A DNA stretch of 64,000 nucleotides from Neckera pumila (GCA_963969595.1 OZ018414.1:18397660-18461659); one strand, 5' to 3'. Shown: positions 35,875 through 46,609, counted from the stretch's first letter. Notes: generated by a model not told the origin, from the letters alone. Numbers and translations are program-made.

Positions 35875-36443
35875 CGAGATATTTCCCGTTGTCAGTTTCG
35901 CATTGCACATAATCATCTACTGAGGAAATCCTACGTGTTCTAATCGCAGGATAAGACTATATGAAGACAGACGCCACGTTCAGCAGAGAAGATAGGCACA
36001 ATAGGGCGGAGGATGGCCTCAAGCTCAGTACTCGTTGAGGTCGAGTCAGGTTGGCGCAATGAGTTGAGGACGAAGATGAGACTGGATATCAGCCTTCCTC
36101 GTGATGACCCTTTGGTTAGTCAGCTGCAAGGAATGAAGGCCCCAGCGTCTCTTCCCCTACACCGTCCGGAGCAATGGTTGCTTCGATGCGGACTCCTGAA
36201 GCGACAAACGCTGCGTTGATTCTTCTTACCGTTGCAGTACATGGAGGAGCTGCATCTACGAAGGACACAATCGTTGACATAGTGCCCCCCAGAGCAGAGT
36301 CTTCACATGACGTACCTTCGAGGCCGGAGCAGTGTGTCGGTGCAGCGGGAGATCTCCCAATCCCGGGTGATCATGCTTCTTTTTCTGGACCTCGGCATTC
36401 AAAGGGGAAGGAGCCTATTACTGATGCAACGAGAGATATCCCG
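35875..36443. promoter_or_regulatory. Palindromic motif copies in linker and exons (3)
   Basis: CGAGATATTTCCCG (35875-35888) lies in a putative intron. CGGGAGATCTCCCA (36346-36359) and CGAGAGATATCCCG (36430-36443) lie inside an open frame, where they encode parts of GAAGDLPIPG and TRDIPWPE. The motif is therefore not confined to non-coding DNA. Confidence 0.5.
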
Positions 36444-36710
36444 TGGCCTGAGACACCTGTTGTTCCACCGTTCACGGAAATGGCAGATACCATTATGACG
36501 GATACAATGGCAGACCTCACGCAAATGAGTCCGGATGCAGCTAAACCAAAGGTGAATCCAATGATTGCTGTCCCACACCCGGGACGTACGCATGCTGACA
36601 TGGTTTCCTTGAAGAGTAGGGTTAAGAATCTTTTGAATTTGTCAGCTTTTTATGCTAGACAAACGTGCCATTTGGCGAATAACGGCCAGTCGAAGTTTCC
36701 GGCCGTCTGA
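35950..36710 (+). pseudogene. Low-complexity linker frames between acidic region and HAD domain
   Basis: After an acceptor at 35949 a frame reads through MASSSVLVEVESGWRNELR, and another frame (36174-36710) reads HGGAASTKDTIVDIVPPRA and TRDIPWPETPVVPPFTEMA. These Pro/Ser/Thr-rich frames have no recognised domain. They are joined to the flanking parts by strand, spacing and splice-like signals only. Confidence 0.35.
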
Positions 36711-36945
36711 AAGGCGCACTCATTTCTTTATTGCGAAATTTTTCAAATAGCCTCTGACAGTGCACCGGTGGAAACAGAGGAAAGGGCCGAAGGACACGGG
36801 GGTCGAAGGAGTGCGAAAGTCGAGGAGGCAGAACGGGCAAGGAAGGAAGAAGCCGTTGTGAGAAGTACTTCATGTGACACCTTCCGTATTTCTAAGGGTT
36901 TCATTGAAGTTCTTTTTGCTTTTTCATGGACTTGTCTCTAACTAG

Positions 36946-37623
36946 GCTGTGCCGTACTTGTCTGCAAATTGTGGTGGACCTTCAACGACGCAACCAAGCA
37001 CATTGGAAAAGGTAGCTCGGCGAAAGTATTCTGTGGTCCTTGACTTGAATGGAGTGCTTCTTCACAGGTCATACAAGCGTAATAATCCCCATGTTGAGCG
37101 TCGCCCAGGTGTCACCACGTTTCTTAATTGGCTACATTGTAGAGCGGATGTTGCATTCTGGAGTAGTGTTACTCCAAAGAACATGGACAATTTGTTGGAC
37201 ATTGTCCTCGCGGATTGTTCCTTTGGCCATCGAGATGTCATTTGTCTGTGTCAAGGGGCATGCACGAAGTCCACGTACAGGGCCTCATCTGCACCCAATA
37301 AGCCAATCTTCGTGAAAGATCTGACGACATTTGCAAAAATGGCCAGTTTGTCCACATTGGATAACATTATTCTCATTGACGACAGTCCAAAAAAGAACAT
37401 CTTGAACGATCTTTATAACGTTATTTTTCCTCAGTCCTTTTGCGGTGAGTTGCTCGACAACTACCTCTGCATGCAATTGATGCCATGGTTTGATGGCCTT
37501 CTTCTTTCGAATGAGGCGGTGCTGGTGTATGTGAAGGCGAATCCCCTTCTAGGCGGGCAGAATGTAGTAGATCAAGAATCCACATTGGGCTGGGGAATCA
37601 TTACTAGAATTCAGCGTTGTTGA
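36946..37623 (+). CDS. FCP1/NIF-type HAD phosphatase-like exon, open
   Basis: An acceptor (ACTAG) at 36941-36945 opens a 225-codon frame. It reads YSVVLDLNGVLLHRSYKR (HAD motif I with D-L-N-G), ERRPGVTTFLNWL, ADVAFWSSVTPKNMDNLLDI (motif II region, WSS), FVKDLTTFAKM and NIILIDDSPKKN (motif III/IV region). This matches plant proteins of the FCP1/SCP (NIF) HAD class that carry DLNG in place of DxDG/T, so the second catalytic Asp is Asn. An upstream exon (about 36750-36873, Glu/Arg-rich) probably joins it. It has no in-frame stop, unlike the other plus-strand parts, and ends at TGA 37621. It may be a host domain captured by the element. Activity is uncertain. Confidence 0.6.
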   Translation, partial: AVPYLSANCGGPSTTQPSTLEKVARRKYSVVLDLNGVLLHRSYKRNNPHVERRPGVTTFLNWLHCRADVAFWSSVTPKNMDNLLDIVLADCSFGHRDVICLCQGACTKSTYRASSAPNKPIFVKDLTTFAKMASLSTLDNIILIDDSPKKNILNDLYNVIFPQSFCGELLDNYLCMQLMPWFDGLLLSNEAVLVYVKANPLLGGQNVVDQESTLGWGIITRIQRC

Positions 37624-37646
37624 TTCTTGCTGGCATGGGGCTTCAT

Positions 37647-37660
37647 CGGGATATTTCCCA
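37647..37660. promoter_or_regulatory. Palindromic motif copy CGGGATATTTCCCA
   Basis: It lies 24 bp after the stop codon of the HAD exon and is followed by TTG, as in other copies. Confidence 0.55.
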
Positions 37661-38180
37661 TTGCTGGAGACGACAGTTTCTTGGAATGATGTTTCATAAT
37701 CGACTGATTACAAATTGTAATTTTAATTCTAAATGCTATTGTAAATTCTTGATCAGACATTTCTCTGAACCTGTAAATGTCAAATAGTCAATACATTAGC
37801 AAATATGGATAATGATTGAAGTGATACTTCTTGACAATTCATTGCATGTGCACACTCAAGTTGTTCCTTCATGGTTCTTTATTTACACCCAACATGAATT
37901 CTATGTGAGCTGTGATCACGTATTTGCTTTTCAATTATTGGTCACATGCATAATTTTTGAGCTTCCCCGTCATTTTTTAGCTGTCCCGATATTCCTTGGC
38001 AAGGACTCGCGACCATGATTGTACTTGTAGCTCGTAGTTCAGATGCAAGATAATTATTGCATCTCATGCTTATTGAGTTTTGTCTATGTTAAGTTACCGC
38101 ATTACAAATTTGTAGGCACACTTCCATGTCATCGATATCCAGTTTGTATACAGTAATGTAAGAGTGTAATTCTACTATAT

Positions 38181-38600
38181 TGGGAGATCTCCCGTTGGGC
38201 AGGGGTTCTCCGTCAAGTTTTGTGTCCATTTGAACCTCTTGAGATCTACCATTTACAAGATCTGTATAATGTGAGTGTCCCTTTTAAGCTTACCGGGAGA
38301 TCTTTTGTTGTTTAGCAGTTCTCAATGAAGTGCCTACCCATTCTTAATTCAAAGGGAGATCATTACTTATATACTTCTTCTCAGTGTAGTGATTGTCCGT
38401 AATAAATCATTGGGATACCTCTCATTGTTTACTGGCTCTAAGTGAAGTGACTGTCCATTCTAAATTCATTGGGATACCTCCCATTCTTTGAAGGTTCTCA
38501 ATACAGTGAGTCCCCTTTGGAATAACATTGGGAAATCTCCCGTTCTTTAGAAATTTTGTCCTCCTTTGTCTGACAAGTTAACTTCCTTGCTATGTTCTGA
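38181..38600. repeat. 58-59-bp minisatellite, each unit with the palindrome
   Basis: Palindrome-like cores start at 38181, 38239, 38294, 38353, 38411, 38470 and 38529, i.e. steps of 55-59 bp. Best copies are TGGGAGATCTCCCG (38181), TGGGATACCTCCCA (38470) and TGGGAAATCTCCCG (38529). Spacer words such as TTCTCAATRMAGTG and CTGTCCATTC recur. It lies between the intact HAD exon and the decayed second HAD copy. Confidence 0.7.
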
Positions 38601-38602
38601 TT

Positions 38603-39080
38603 GTGCAGAAGGTGGCTATCGTTGTTTTTACAGGTGATTTATGCGTGGAGGGTGTTGTTTTGGATCTTTCAGAAGTAATCGACGTTCCCTCTGGTTTCCA
38701 TGACTTCCTTAGTCAGTTGCTTGAACGGGCTCATTGTGGGTTGTATTCCTCCATGCATTTGTCTACTTTGGAGGTGCTTATGCGGCATCTTCTCCCGTGA
38801 AAGACTTGGAGAGGGTTTCATTTTTTTGCCGGTTCGAACATTCCTAACAAGAATAATCCTTATCCACACCGTGGGGCATTACTAAACTGGATCTTAGGTA
38901 GCCCTAGACTGCGCAACATTTTTTGGATCAAACTATTGCAGTACTTCAGATAGATCCTCTTGAATGGCCACATTCTCATTTGATAGGTCCCTCTGTAGAC
39001 GTGAGGGATGATATTGATCTCTTGAAATTAAGGGATCCATGGTATGTACGGAAGAAGCTACTTATAGTTGGAAATTCTGT
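38603..39080 (+). pseudogene. Decayed second HAD phosphatase-like copy
   Basis: After an acceptor-like GCAG at about 38605, a 65-codon frame reads GFHDFLSQLLERAHCGLYSS followed by STLEVLMRHLLP, aligning with GVTTFLNWLHCRADVAFWSS and NMDNLLDIVL of the intact exon at 36946. Further remnants (LEWPHSHLIG; KLRDPWYVRKKLLIVGNS) at about 38960-39080 align with the KDL...LIDDS part. Motif I (DLNG) is missing and stops intervene, so it is non-functional. Confidence 0.45.
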
Positions 39081-39280
39081 TACGCATTAGTCAAGTTCAG
39101 TAGTTTAGATACTATAGGGATTGCCTTTCTTTCTTTTCGTTGGCAACTTCTTAATTGTGACCTTCTTTATCGGTGTTAATAAAATGTGGTGATCCTTCTT
39201 CACTTTTTCTTTACTTTCAAGTTCCATTCCACCGTGCCAACAGTCCTCTTGTACCGTAAGTTTGAATGCGGGCATTACAC

Positions 39281-39616
39281 CGGGAGAATTCCGGATCCTT
39301 ATTCTGCAGAGAGATACTAATGGGTTAGACAGTGCTTGCTTACTAGTCTTTGTAATAATCTAAGTTGAATGATATTTGTTTTCATTGTTTTCTTGCAACA
39401 TTTTAGATCCCAAAGTCTAGGATATGCACTACAGCAGCAACTTTCCCGATGAATCTTCTCTACTGTTAGGTAGAATTAATGTACTATAGGTGAAATATCT
39501 TAGTTATTATGTTTCTTTGTCCTCTTCTTGGGTATGAACATGGTCTACTTCATTCTAATCTTCCCACTTTCATAGACGTTGCGGTCTTGAAAACCAATAC
39601 AACGGGAGCTCTCCCA
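39281..39616. promoter_or_regulatory. Last palindromic motif copies, right end (2)
   Basis: CGGGAGAATTCCGG lies at 39281-39294 and CGGGAGCTCTCCCA at 39603-39616. The second is 39 bp inside the right 27-bp inverted repeat. Confidence 0.55.
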
Positions 39617-39654
39617 ATGTAGTCTCCCTAGACACAGTCTAAAATTACTCCTAA

Positions 39655-39681
39655 AGTCCAAAAGTAGTTAAATATGGCATA
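39655..39681 (-). repeat. Right 27-bp terminal inverted repeat
   Basis: It is the exact reverse complement of 14086-14112. It lies 39 bp beyond the last palindrome copy (39603-39616). Confidence 0.75.
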
Positions 39682-40781
39682 AATAGAGTATAGGAGGTAG
39701 CTCAAAAACCGCTTAGGCTTTATGAAGCACCCCTACAAAAGCATCTGAAATAATGCATATTGTTTTTGAAATGGAACAAGTTTGGAATTTTGAGAATCAC
39801 CACTTTTGTATGTGATTTTATAGTATTTAGCACTTGAAAGCACAAACATAAATGTTTGGGCATTGCTTATACAAGACTTTTTAATATAGTTTGGATTTGA
39901 TTTTGAATCCTATGTGCAATCCATTTGAAATGTGCCACATATGTTTGTTTTTTACTCGCTAGTGCACACTGCACATGGTTATCAACATCAATAGCGTCAT
40001 TGTACATTTTCACTAGACGCTTTTAAAACTTTAATGAACAGTTTTGAACACCTTCTAAATTGCTTAATGCACTCACTTGCTTGATTCTTATAGCTTTTAG
40101 CATTCAATTCTCCTCTCCTCTAAGAGCATGAATAGCAACCTACTGACCTTGCACTTCCAAAAATCACAATTTTAATTTATAAAGATTGTAAATTTTTCGA
40201 TTAATTTAAAGATTGCAGCCCTTCCCATTTCTCTCCTTATAAGGTAAGAGACTCGTGTTTTAGGTAACAAATCTCAATTTTTTATGATGGATTTTATATC
40301 AACATTGATGTTACTTTGGACATTTTTTTTGACATAAAAACATTGTCTTTTCAACATTGACATCACCTAAAATCCATCATAAAGAATTGGAGCTTGTTAC
40401 CAAAAACATGGGTTTCTTATAGTGTTATTAGAATATTGAAAAAAACATTTGATTCACAGATTTCTCCAAAAAGCCTGTTTTCTTCTTAAGTGAACCCTTT
40501 CTGAGCATGTTCCTTTAGTGCATGATCTACAAAAAGACTTGAGTCTTGGTTATGTATCTTGGGGAAATTAAAAAAAAAGTGGAGTACACATTGTTGGTTT
40601 TCTAATGAAGTTACTTTGTACAAGAAATCCCTGCACTTTTGGTTCTGTGCAATGTATAGCAAATTTCAAAAAATATATGTTGAGTTTCAACCTTTGGAAT
40701 GAGTTCTTATATATTAGAGAATATTCAATCCATTTAGAACATTGGATCATTTTATATAAGTCTTTGTATTCACAATTACTT
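39682..40781. other. AT-rich intergenic DNA containing a diverged CACTA MITE (40232-40424)
   Basis: At 40232-40424 a sequence with right end GGTTTCTTATAGTG and a long imperfect inverted repeat (TTTTTTATGATGGATTTTA; TCACCTAAAATCCATCATAA) matches the CACTA MITE at 12047-12315. Its left CACTA end is mutated. No gene is present. Confidence 0.55.
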
Positions 40782-40974
40782 CTACACTGAATAGGGGTAT
40801 TAAGGGGACCAAACAATTAAAGGGACTAATCTTAGAAAATTGTAGATTTTGAAACTTGATGTACATCCTCCGCACACTTCAGTAACTATAAATGTACATT
40901 GAAGGTAGATATTTATATAGTGTGGAATGTCGATTAATTAGTATGGGTCCCCTTAATACCCCTATTCAATGTAG
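40782..40974. mobile_element. TA-type MITE, copy 2, near-perfect terminal inverted repeats
   Basis: The left end starts CTACACTGAATAGGGGTATT and the right end, reverse complemented, starts CTACATTGAATAGGGGTATT; 28 of 29 terminal bases match. It is 193 bp with no coding capacity. The internal block ATATTTATATAGTGTGGAAT is shared with other small elements. Confidence 0.8.
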
Positions 40975-43340
40975 TATGCAAAAAAGTGAACCATAGGGTG
41001 GACCATTTTGGAATTAATACAAAACCAATTCAAGCTATGATGAATTTGTACTAGTGATGAATTTCTCATAAGTATATTTTCATCTACATTGAATAAAAAA
41101 TGGATTCTTAAGTCAATCCATTCATTGTTCAAAATTTTAATATAGGTTCATTAAATAATTATAACTTTATAGTAAATTCAATGTAAATATTATTAGAAGA
41201 TTACATAGCGTTTCTAAAATAATATCTACATAGTCATATATTTTATTTACTTATCATTGGATGTTAAATCTATCATCATTTATGTTGATATTTTTGCTTA
41301 CAAAATTTATTTAAGTGTGAATACAAATCTTTAAACAATATATTTCTTTCTCCAAAAATATCTTTTAATAAATTACTAAAAGAAATGTATATGTTATTTT
41401 CTACAATCTATTTGTTCTTTGAAATTTTTATGTTTGTTTGTGTATGATCAATATGGTGATTCGATATAGGATTAGTAGATGTTTTAATTCAGTACCTTAG
41501 AAGAAGTGTTAGTTGGGATTGTAAAGGGTAGTCCTATTGAGAGATATTATTTCCTACCAATTCCCGTGCTTTTGAGCATGTGCTAGTCATGGACAAGCAT
41601 TTAACCTATTTAACCCAAATGGTTTTAAAAAGAAAATTGGATGTGCTATAAAAATTGACTTTTACGAAATTTTGAGGGTTTCACCAAAAAATATTTTGTC
41701 ATGCATCATGAATAAAAATTCTTTGTGCATTGAAATTTTAAAACATATTTTTAAATGTTTTAAAATCAATTTCAAAGAATTTTACTTTGGCTATTTCCTA
41801 GAAGTACAAGCTATATTTTTAGCATGTGGATTCTTTACAGTTGGATAAAATTCATCTTATTACAATGAAACACACACATAATGTTTAGTATATTCCTAGA
41901 TTCATATGTTCCTATTGTTGTCTTCATCCGCAAATCTTTCTCTTTCTATACATTACAATTCTAACACCATAGAAAAAAAGATGCAATAAATAGAAATTAT
42001 ACATTTGGTGAATTGTCAAAGGTAATGACTTCAAAATCGATTTGAAATGGATATTTGGATTGGATTGTATGAAGAAGTAGTTTATTATCTCCTCACAGTT
42101 ACAATGGCAACATTCGGTACCACTTAAATTCATAGTTTTACATTAAATGTTGTCCTTGGTTGACTTTGGTCTTGTGACTATAAAGCATATACACGTAAAG
42201 TAACCACCCTTAAATGCATCCAAATAAGCAATTGAATATGGCTTCTAATTAATTATTAAATTCCCTAGTTTTTTATTGGATCTTGTTGGAAGTCAATAGA
42301 GTATTCTAGATCCTTGTTTTATGCATTTATTGGACGCCAAATGAATAAACGATGAATTTTCAAAGTATTGTAAGCAGGTGTTTCTAAAATTGACCCTAGA
42401 CTCTCATGAATACTGGAAGTATATTTTAAGCGATAAGAATTTGTAGGGATCACAGTTAGGTGTAGTTATCTTAGTCTCATTTACATCACCTTTTGAAATA
42501 TCAATGCCAAGTCATGCTTACACCACTTACTAAATCAAGACCAAGCACCAAACAAGCATATATATGAATGAGGAGACATGATCAGGTTTTGAATGATTTT
42601 AATACCCTCCACCTTATTCCACAATGCTACAAATCATAAAATTCTTTTACTTATCAACTTGTTGCAAATCCACTGAAGAACTTCGGCTGAAACTATGGTC
42701 GATCACAATTGCAATGGCAGCTCTTTCAATCTTTAATTAATCACAATTTGCATAAACCCACATAGTCACATACACTGCCCAGCCGAATCCATCAGCATTT
42801 CAATCTCCTTTGGTGTGAAATCTGCACAAGGCAACTCCAGATTCAAGTCCAACTCTAAAAGCTAACCAACACTAAAAGCTAACCAACACTAAAGATTCTT
42901 CCAAACTACGCCGCAGCCTCACCTGCACAGGAACTTCAGTGGCAAGCTTTGCCAAGGCATTTGCTGAAAGTACGTTATCATACATTCTTGTATGAAATCA
43001 GAACTTGTTCTTTCTCTTGTATGCTATGCTAGGTTCATTAGCATATATACGTGACATTACTAACCAGTTCCAGCAAGGTCCTACTGCCTCTCATTAGAAC
43101 AATGATCTTGCTAGTGAGATGTTAGTGGCAACAATGATCCTGCTAGTGAGATGTTAGTGGCAATGTTAACCCATAAACAACGCCGCGGACATTTTTTGGT
43201 CAATGAATGAGAGAGAATCCTTAGGTATAGGACAAAAGTGCAACTATTCATCCTCCAATTAAAGTTTGTGTGGAAAGGAGAGATCATGAACAGTAGTTTG
43301 ACCTTCAGTGAGCACTTTTTTTTTTCTTAAAATAGATGAT
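40975..43340. other. AT-rich intergenic DNA with short tandem duplications
   Basis: No gene was recognised. A 19-bp unit CTAAAAGCTAACCAACACT is duplicated near 42853-42893, and a ~32-bp unit (AATGATCYTGCTAGTGAGAT...) is duplicated at about 43100-43165. Confidence 0.5.
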
Positions 43341-43342
43341 GT

Positions 43343-43453
43343 CATATAGTGTCAAAAGGGATCATTTCCATAATCACTAGCCCGGCATTGAAGAATTAAC
43401 CGGTAAAGATCGGGCTGGTGATCGTAGAAATCATCCCTTTTGGTACCATGTGA
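43343..43453. repeat. Inverted-repeat hairpin (about 110 bp)
   Basis: The left arm CAAAAGGGATCATTTC...ATCACTAGCCCG (43352-43384) is complementary to the right arm CGGGCTGGTGAT...GAAATCATCCCTTTTGG (43411-43443), with weaker pairing further out. It is a possible foldback MITE, 10 bp from the left end of TTAA element F. Confidence 0.55.
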
Positions 43454-43462
43454 ATCAGTGGA

Positions 43463-44994
43463 TTAACCCCTAAAGGCCCCCCAGACTAAAGCCTGTGTTT
43501 TCACCAAAACTACTCCAAAACTACCATTTCTAGTACAAGTACCAAATTTTAGAAAAAAAAACTTTTGGACACATGTAACTAACTATAAGAACTAGTATTA
43601 AGCTTGTTTGAAAATATGTAGAAAGAATTTCAGAATTTTCTACCTTGTAGGTTTCAAGATATTAGCGTTTGAATTGACAAAATCCCTTTTTTTGACCTAA
43701 CAAAAAATTGGGCAACTGCACTTTACAAGGTCACATCTGTATGAAAAATTGTCCAAAATGGTGGTTACGCTTTGGGTTCATTCTTCAAAGCAAGTTGGCT
43801 ACATGCTTGAAAAATTTTAGATCATTTGGAATTGTAAAACAAATAGGAAAAAAAATAGTAAGTAGAAAGAAGTAGAGAATGGTTCAAAATACCAAATTGT
43901 TAAAAATTTGTTTATGGAGTTGAAAATGTCAATCCCAATGGTTGTAATATTGTAATAAACAATCTACATCCTATGCTTTTAATTTTTTCAAAAAATAACA
44001 GAAATTGAATTAAATAAACGACTTCAAAGTTTATTTTAGAGTAGAGAATCTATAACTACCCGCAAACTAGAACACCTCATAATTTTCATCTCATAAATCA
44101 AAATGGAACAATTAAAAAATCTACACATGTATATAAATTTAGAAAACCAATTTCAAATTTTTATTTTTTTAAAAAGTGATTCTTCAAAAAAAAATTGAGG
44201 TGCTCATTGATCGTTGAAAATGACATATCATCCAATAACTTTTTAACTATGTGGTCAAAAGTTTTGAAAATTATTGGGCCTTAATCCCTAGAGGACCGGA
44301 GAGGTGTCCAAATTTCCAAAATTGTGAAGATCTATTATAAAATGCAACTTAGAAGAATATTTAAATGATGACTCTCAAACAATAGTTGTAATTTGCTATT
44401 TATAGACCACATCCGTATGGTTAGAGCAACAAAAATACATACTAAAATTTTTCAATAAAATTTGAAGCCAGAAATTGGAAATTCCTTCTAAAATCAATTG
44501 TAGATTGAATCTTTATGATTTTTAAAAGATTTTTTTCCTATAAACTCAAAATATTGAGTTCTAATTATAGTGATTTTTGAAGATTTTTATTTGATTTTTT
44601 GATTCAAGTCATTTTTGAAGGGTCATTTTTTGAACTGAAAAAAATACTTTTTGAGCCTAAACCTCCCAATACCTATTGACTTATAGAAAATTTGCAAAGC
44701 AAGATCTTCATAATCTGAACCGTATAAGAATCTGAACCATTCAAGAACTAATATAAGAACCTTCAAATTAAATTGATGGATGAAAAAACGCATTTTGGTG
44801 AGTTTAGGATGTGTTTCCGTTCATTCCTTGTTCAAAATCTGCACTCATGGTCCTTTAGGGGTTAAAGCTCCTCCTTGGGCACATGTTGTGTGAAATTTTC
44901 AAAGAAAAAAAATTATAGATCCGTACATAGTGAGCTGCCAAAAATTGCTATATTGCCAAAAAAAGGCCGTTAACTTTGGTCCTTTAGGGGTTAA
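43463..44994 (-). mobile_element. TTAA-type element F carrying a nested element
   Basis: It starts TTAACCCCTAAAGGCCCCC and ends GGTCCTTTAGGGGTTAA. Without the nested element G (44281-44875) it would be about 940 bp, the usual length. Its interior matches element N at 54742-55670 and, inverted, elements A and B. It has no coding capacity. Confidence 0.75.
44281..44875. mobile_element. TTAA-type element G nested inside F
   Basis: It starts TTAATCCCTAGAGGACC and ends GGTCCTTTAGGGGTTAA. The flanks read GGGCC-TTAA-[G]-TTAA-AGCTCC, while the related copy at 58323 has the unfilled GGGCCTTAAAGGTACTCC. A single TTAA in the empty site has become two, which shows TTAA target duplication. Confidence 0.8.
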
Positions 44995-45329
44995 AAAAAT
45001 AAATCCGAAAAGCACTCATTGAAAGTCAAACTATTGTACAAGACTTCTCCTTTTAACACAAAATTCCAAGGATGAATAGTTGCACTTTTCTCCTAAGTAG
45101 AAAGATTCTTTGTCATTCATTGGCTACAAACAACCGCAGCATCTTTTAAGGATTTAAAAGATTTTGACTTACAAAGTAGGGGTATTCTATCTTTTGGTGA
45201 AGAATCACAGAAGGTTTGGAGGAGAAAAATCTCTTGGTTATAGAATATTATGTGATGTCAAATGACCTCCTTCGGGATCAATCACAAATGGACCTCCTTT
45301 AGCTTCTCTGATCTTTGTAACAATGCTTG

Positions 45330-45766
45330 AACTAAGGTAGACAAGCCTATTACCACCCTGATTTGCAATCTGAGTATGTTGGGGCCAATTACAAGAAGGG
45401 CATGTATTTTTCAGAGGTGTGCACTTGTTTCACAAATCAAACCCAAGTGGAATTATAATTTTTCAATCAAAATTGTAATTTCTGTGAATTTTTGAAGTGT
45501 CAACCCTGAAATTACAAAACCACTTGTAGACTGGAGTCATAGTCATCATACCAACAACCCATAACCACCCTTCCATGTATCTATTAGCACGTAAGTATGG
45601 ACCAATGAAAAATTGACACATTAGTCTTGGTGATATCAATGCTCTGATTTTGTCAGGAAAGTGAGTGAAGTTGGATGAGTGTAGTGACGGAAATGGGGCC
45701 AAAACTAGGATGGCGGAAATAGGAAGCTGGCGACTTTAGGCTGGTTTACCTTAACGGAGGTGTGCC
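45330..45766. repeat. Duplicated segment, copy 1 (empty-site paralogue)
   Basis: It is homologous to parts of 49560-50571 (CTATTACCACCCTGATTTGC; ATGCTCTGATTTTGT; GAAATGGGGCCAAAA; ATGGCGGAAATA). Here GGTTTACC-TTAA-CGGAGG is uninterrupted, while in the second copy element I is inserted at the same TTAA. No gene is evident; the 79-codon minus frame at 45463-45702 is not kept in the other copy. Confidence 0.65.
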
Positions 45767-46609
45767 TGCTGCAGCAAAGGAACACTACCTCTGCCTTCCT
45801 CACTTGCATCTGAAATTCACATAAGAATATGTTACATTGCATCATTGCAACAAGGTTATACAATTAGATAGAAAAAAAAGTACAAATTGTATTTCACTTC
45901 ATCACAAGGATCACTAGAGATATATGATATATTGGGAAGTCTCTGTATGATAATTGGAACCAGCAGAGAGACTTCTGTATGATTCATGGTGTAGGTTCAT
46001 TTTATGATGTTTGTTGAAACAATTGAGTTTTAATGGAAAACACTTGTATTGATTCTTTCAACATCAAGATGGTAAAAGATTACAATGGTTCTTGAGTATT
46101 TTATTGCAATTTGAGCTTTGAGCCTATAACCATGGAGAGTTGATTTTTAAAACTTTAAAAGTGATGTTATTTAAATTGATTTGTATCATGATGTTTTACA
46201 CTATAATATACACCTATAGAGATAATTATAGTTTTTTGAGCATATTTTGCATTTGATATGAATTTTTTCTACTTTTTTGTTCAAAAATCCACAATAAAAT
46301 AGAATTTTTCTATAACTTATAGAGGACTTGTGATTATATCTCTGAAAAACAAGTATCTCTATTATACTTGGCTTTGTTCTTATACCATTGGCAAAAAAAT
46401 TGAGTAAGATACCTATTCAAAGTTCCTCACATATAGCTTTTGTCAATGCAAAATGTCTCCTCCTAAATACTCTAGAACCAATAATATAGAAACATGCATT
46501 TATGCACACGGTAGTTGAAAATGCAAGCATTCAATGCCACATAGACTTTGAAGTTTGAAAACGTGAGTTTTTGGCCCATCCTCCTAAGATTGTAATCTTC
46601 ACAACTATT
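45767..46609. other. AT-rich intergenic DNA, no gene recognised
   Basis: Part of 46180-46340 resembles, inverted, the interior of element M (54002-54745), probably a decayed relative. I see nothing else. Confidence 0.45.

Larger units (their letters stand above)
14086..39681. mobile_element. ~25.6-kb composite element bounded by a perfect 27-bp inverted repeat
   Basis: The 27 bases at 14086-14112 are the exact reverse complement of 39655-39681. Between them lie about 30 copies of a palindrome absent elsewhere in the window, one minus-strand transposase-like pseudogene and a plus-strand degenerate multi-domain gene set. Repeated subterminal units occur at the left (14205-14560) and a palindrome-bearing minisatellite at the right (38181-38600). 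Similarity of the ends may continue outward (AGGGGTG at 14071; its complement near 39729), but no target duplication was found. Nested insertions include the copia element at 14786-19782 and TTAA elements at 26464-27012 and 28566-29953. That the whole interval is one element, rather than two repeats of opposite orientation, is inference. The superfamily is undetermined. Confidence 0.55.

Noticed and set aside
38181..38600. CRISPR-like array (regular palindromic repeats with spacers)
   Set aside because: The spacers are themselves similar to each other and the repeat is degenerate, so this is a minisatellite; the host is a eukaryote.
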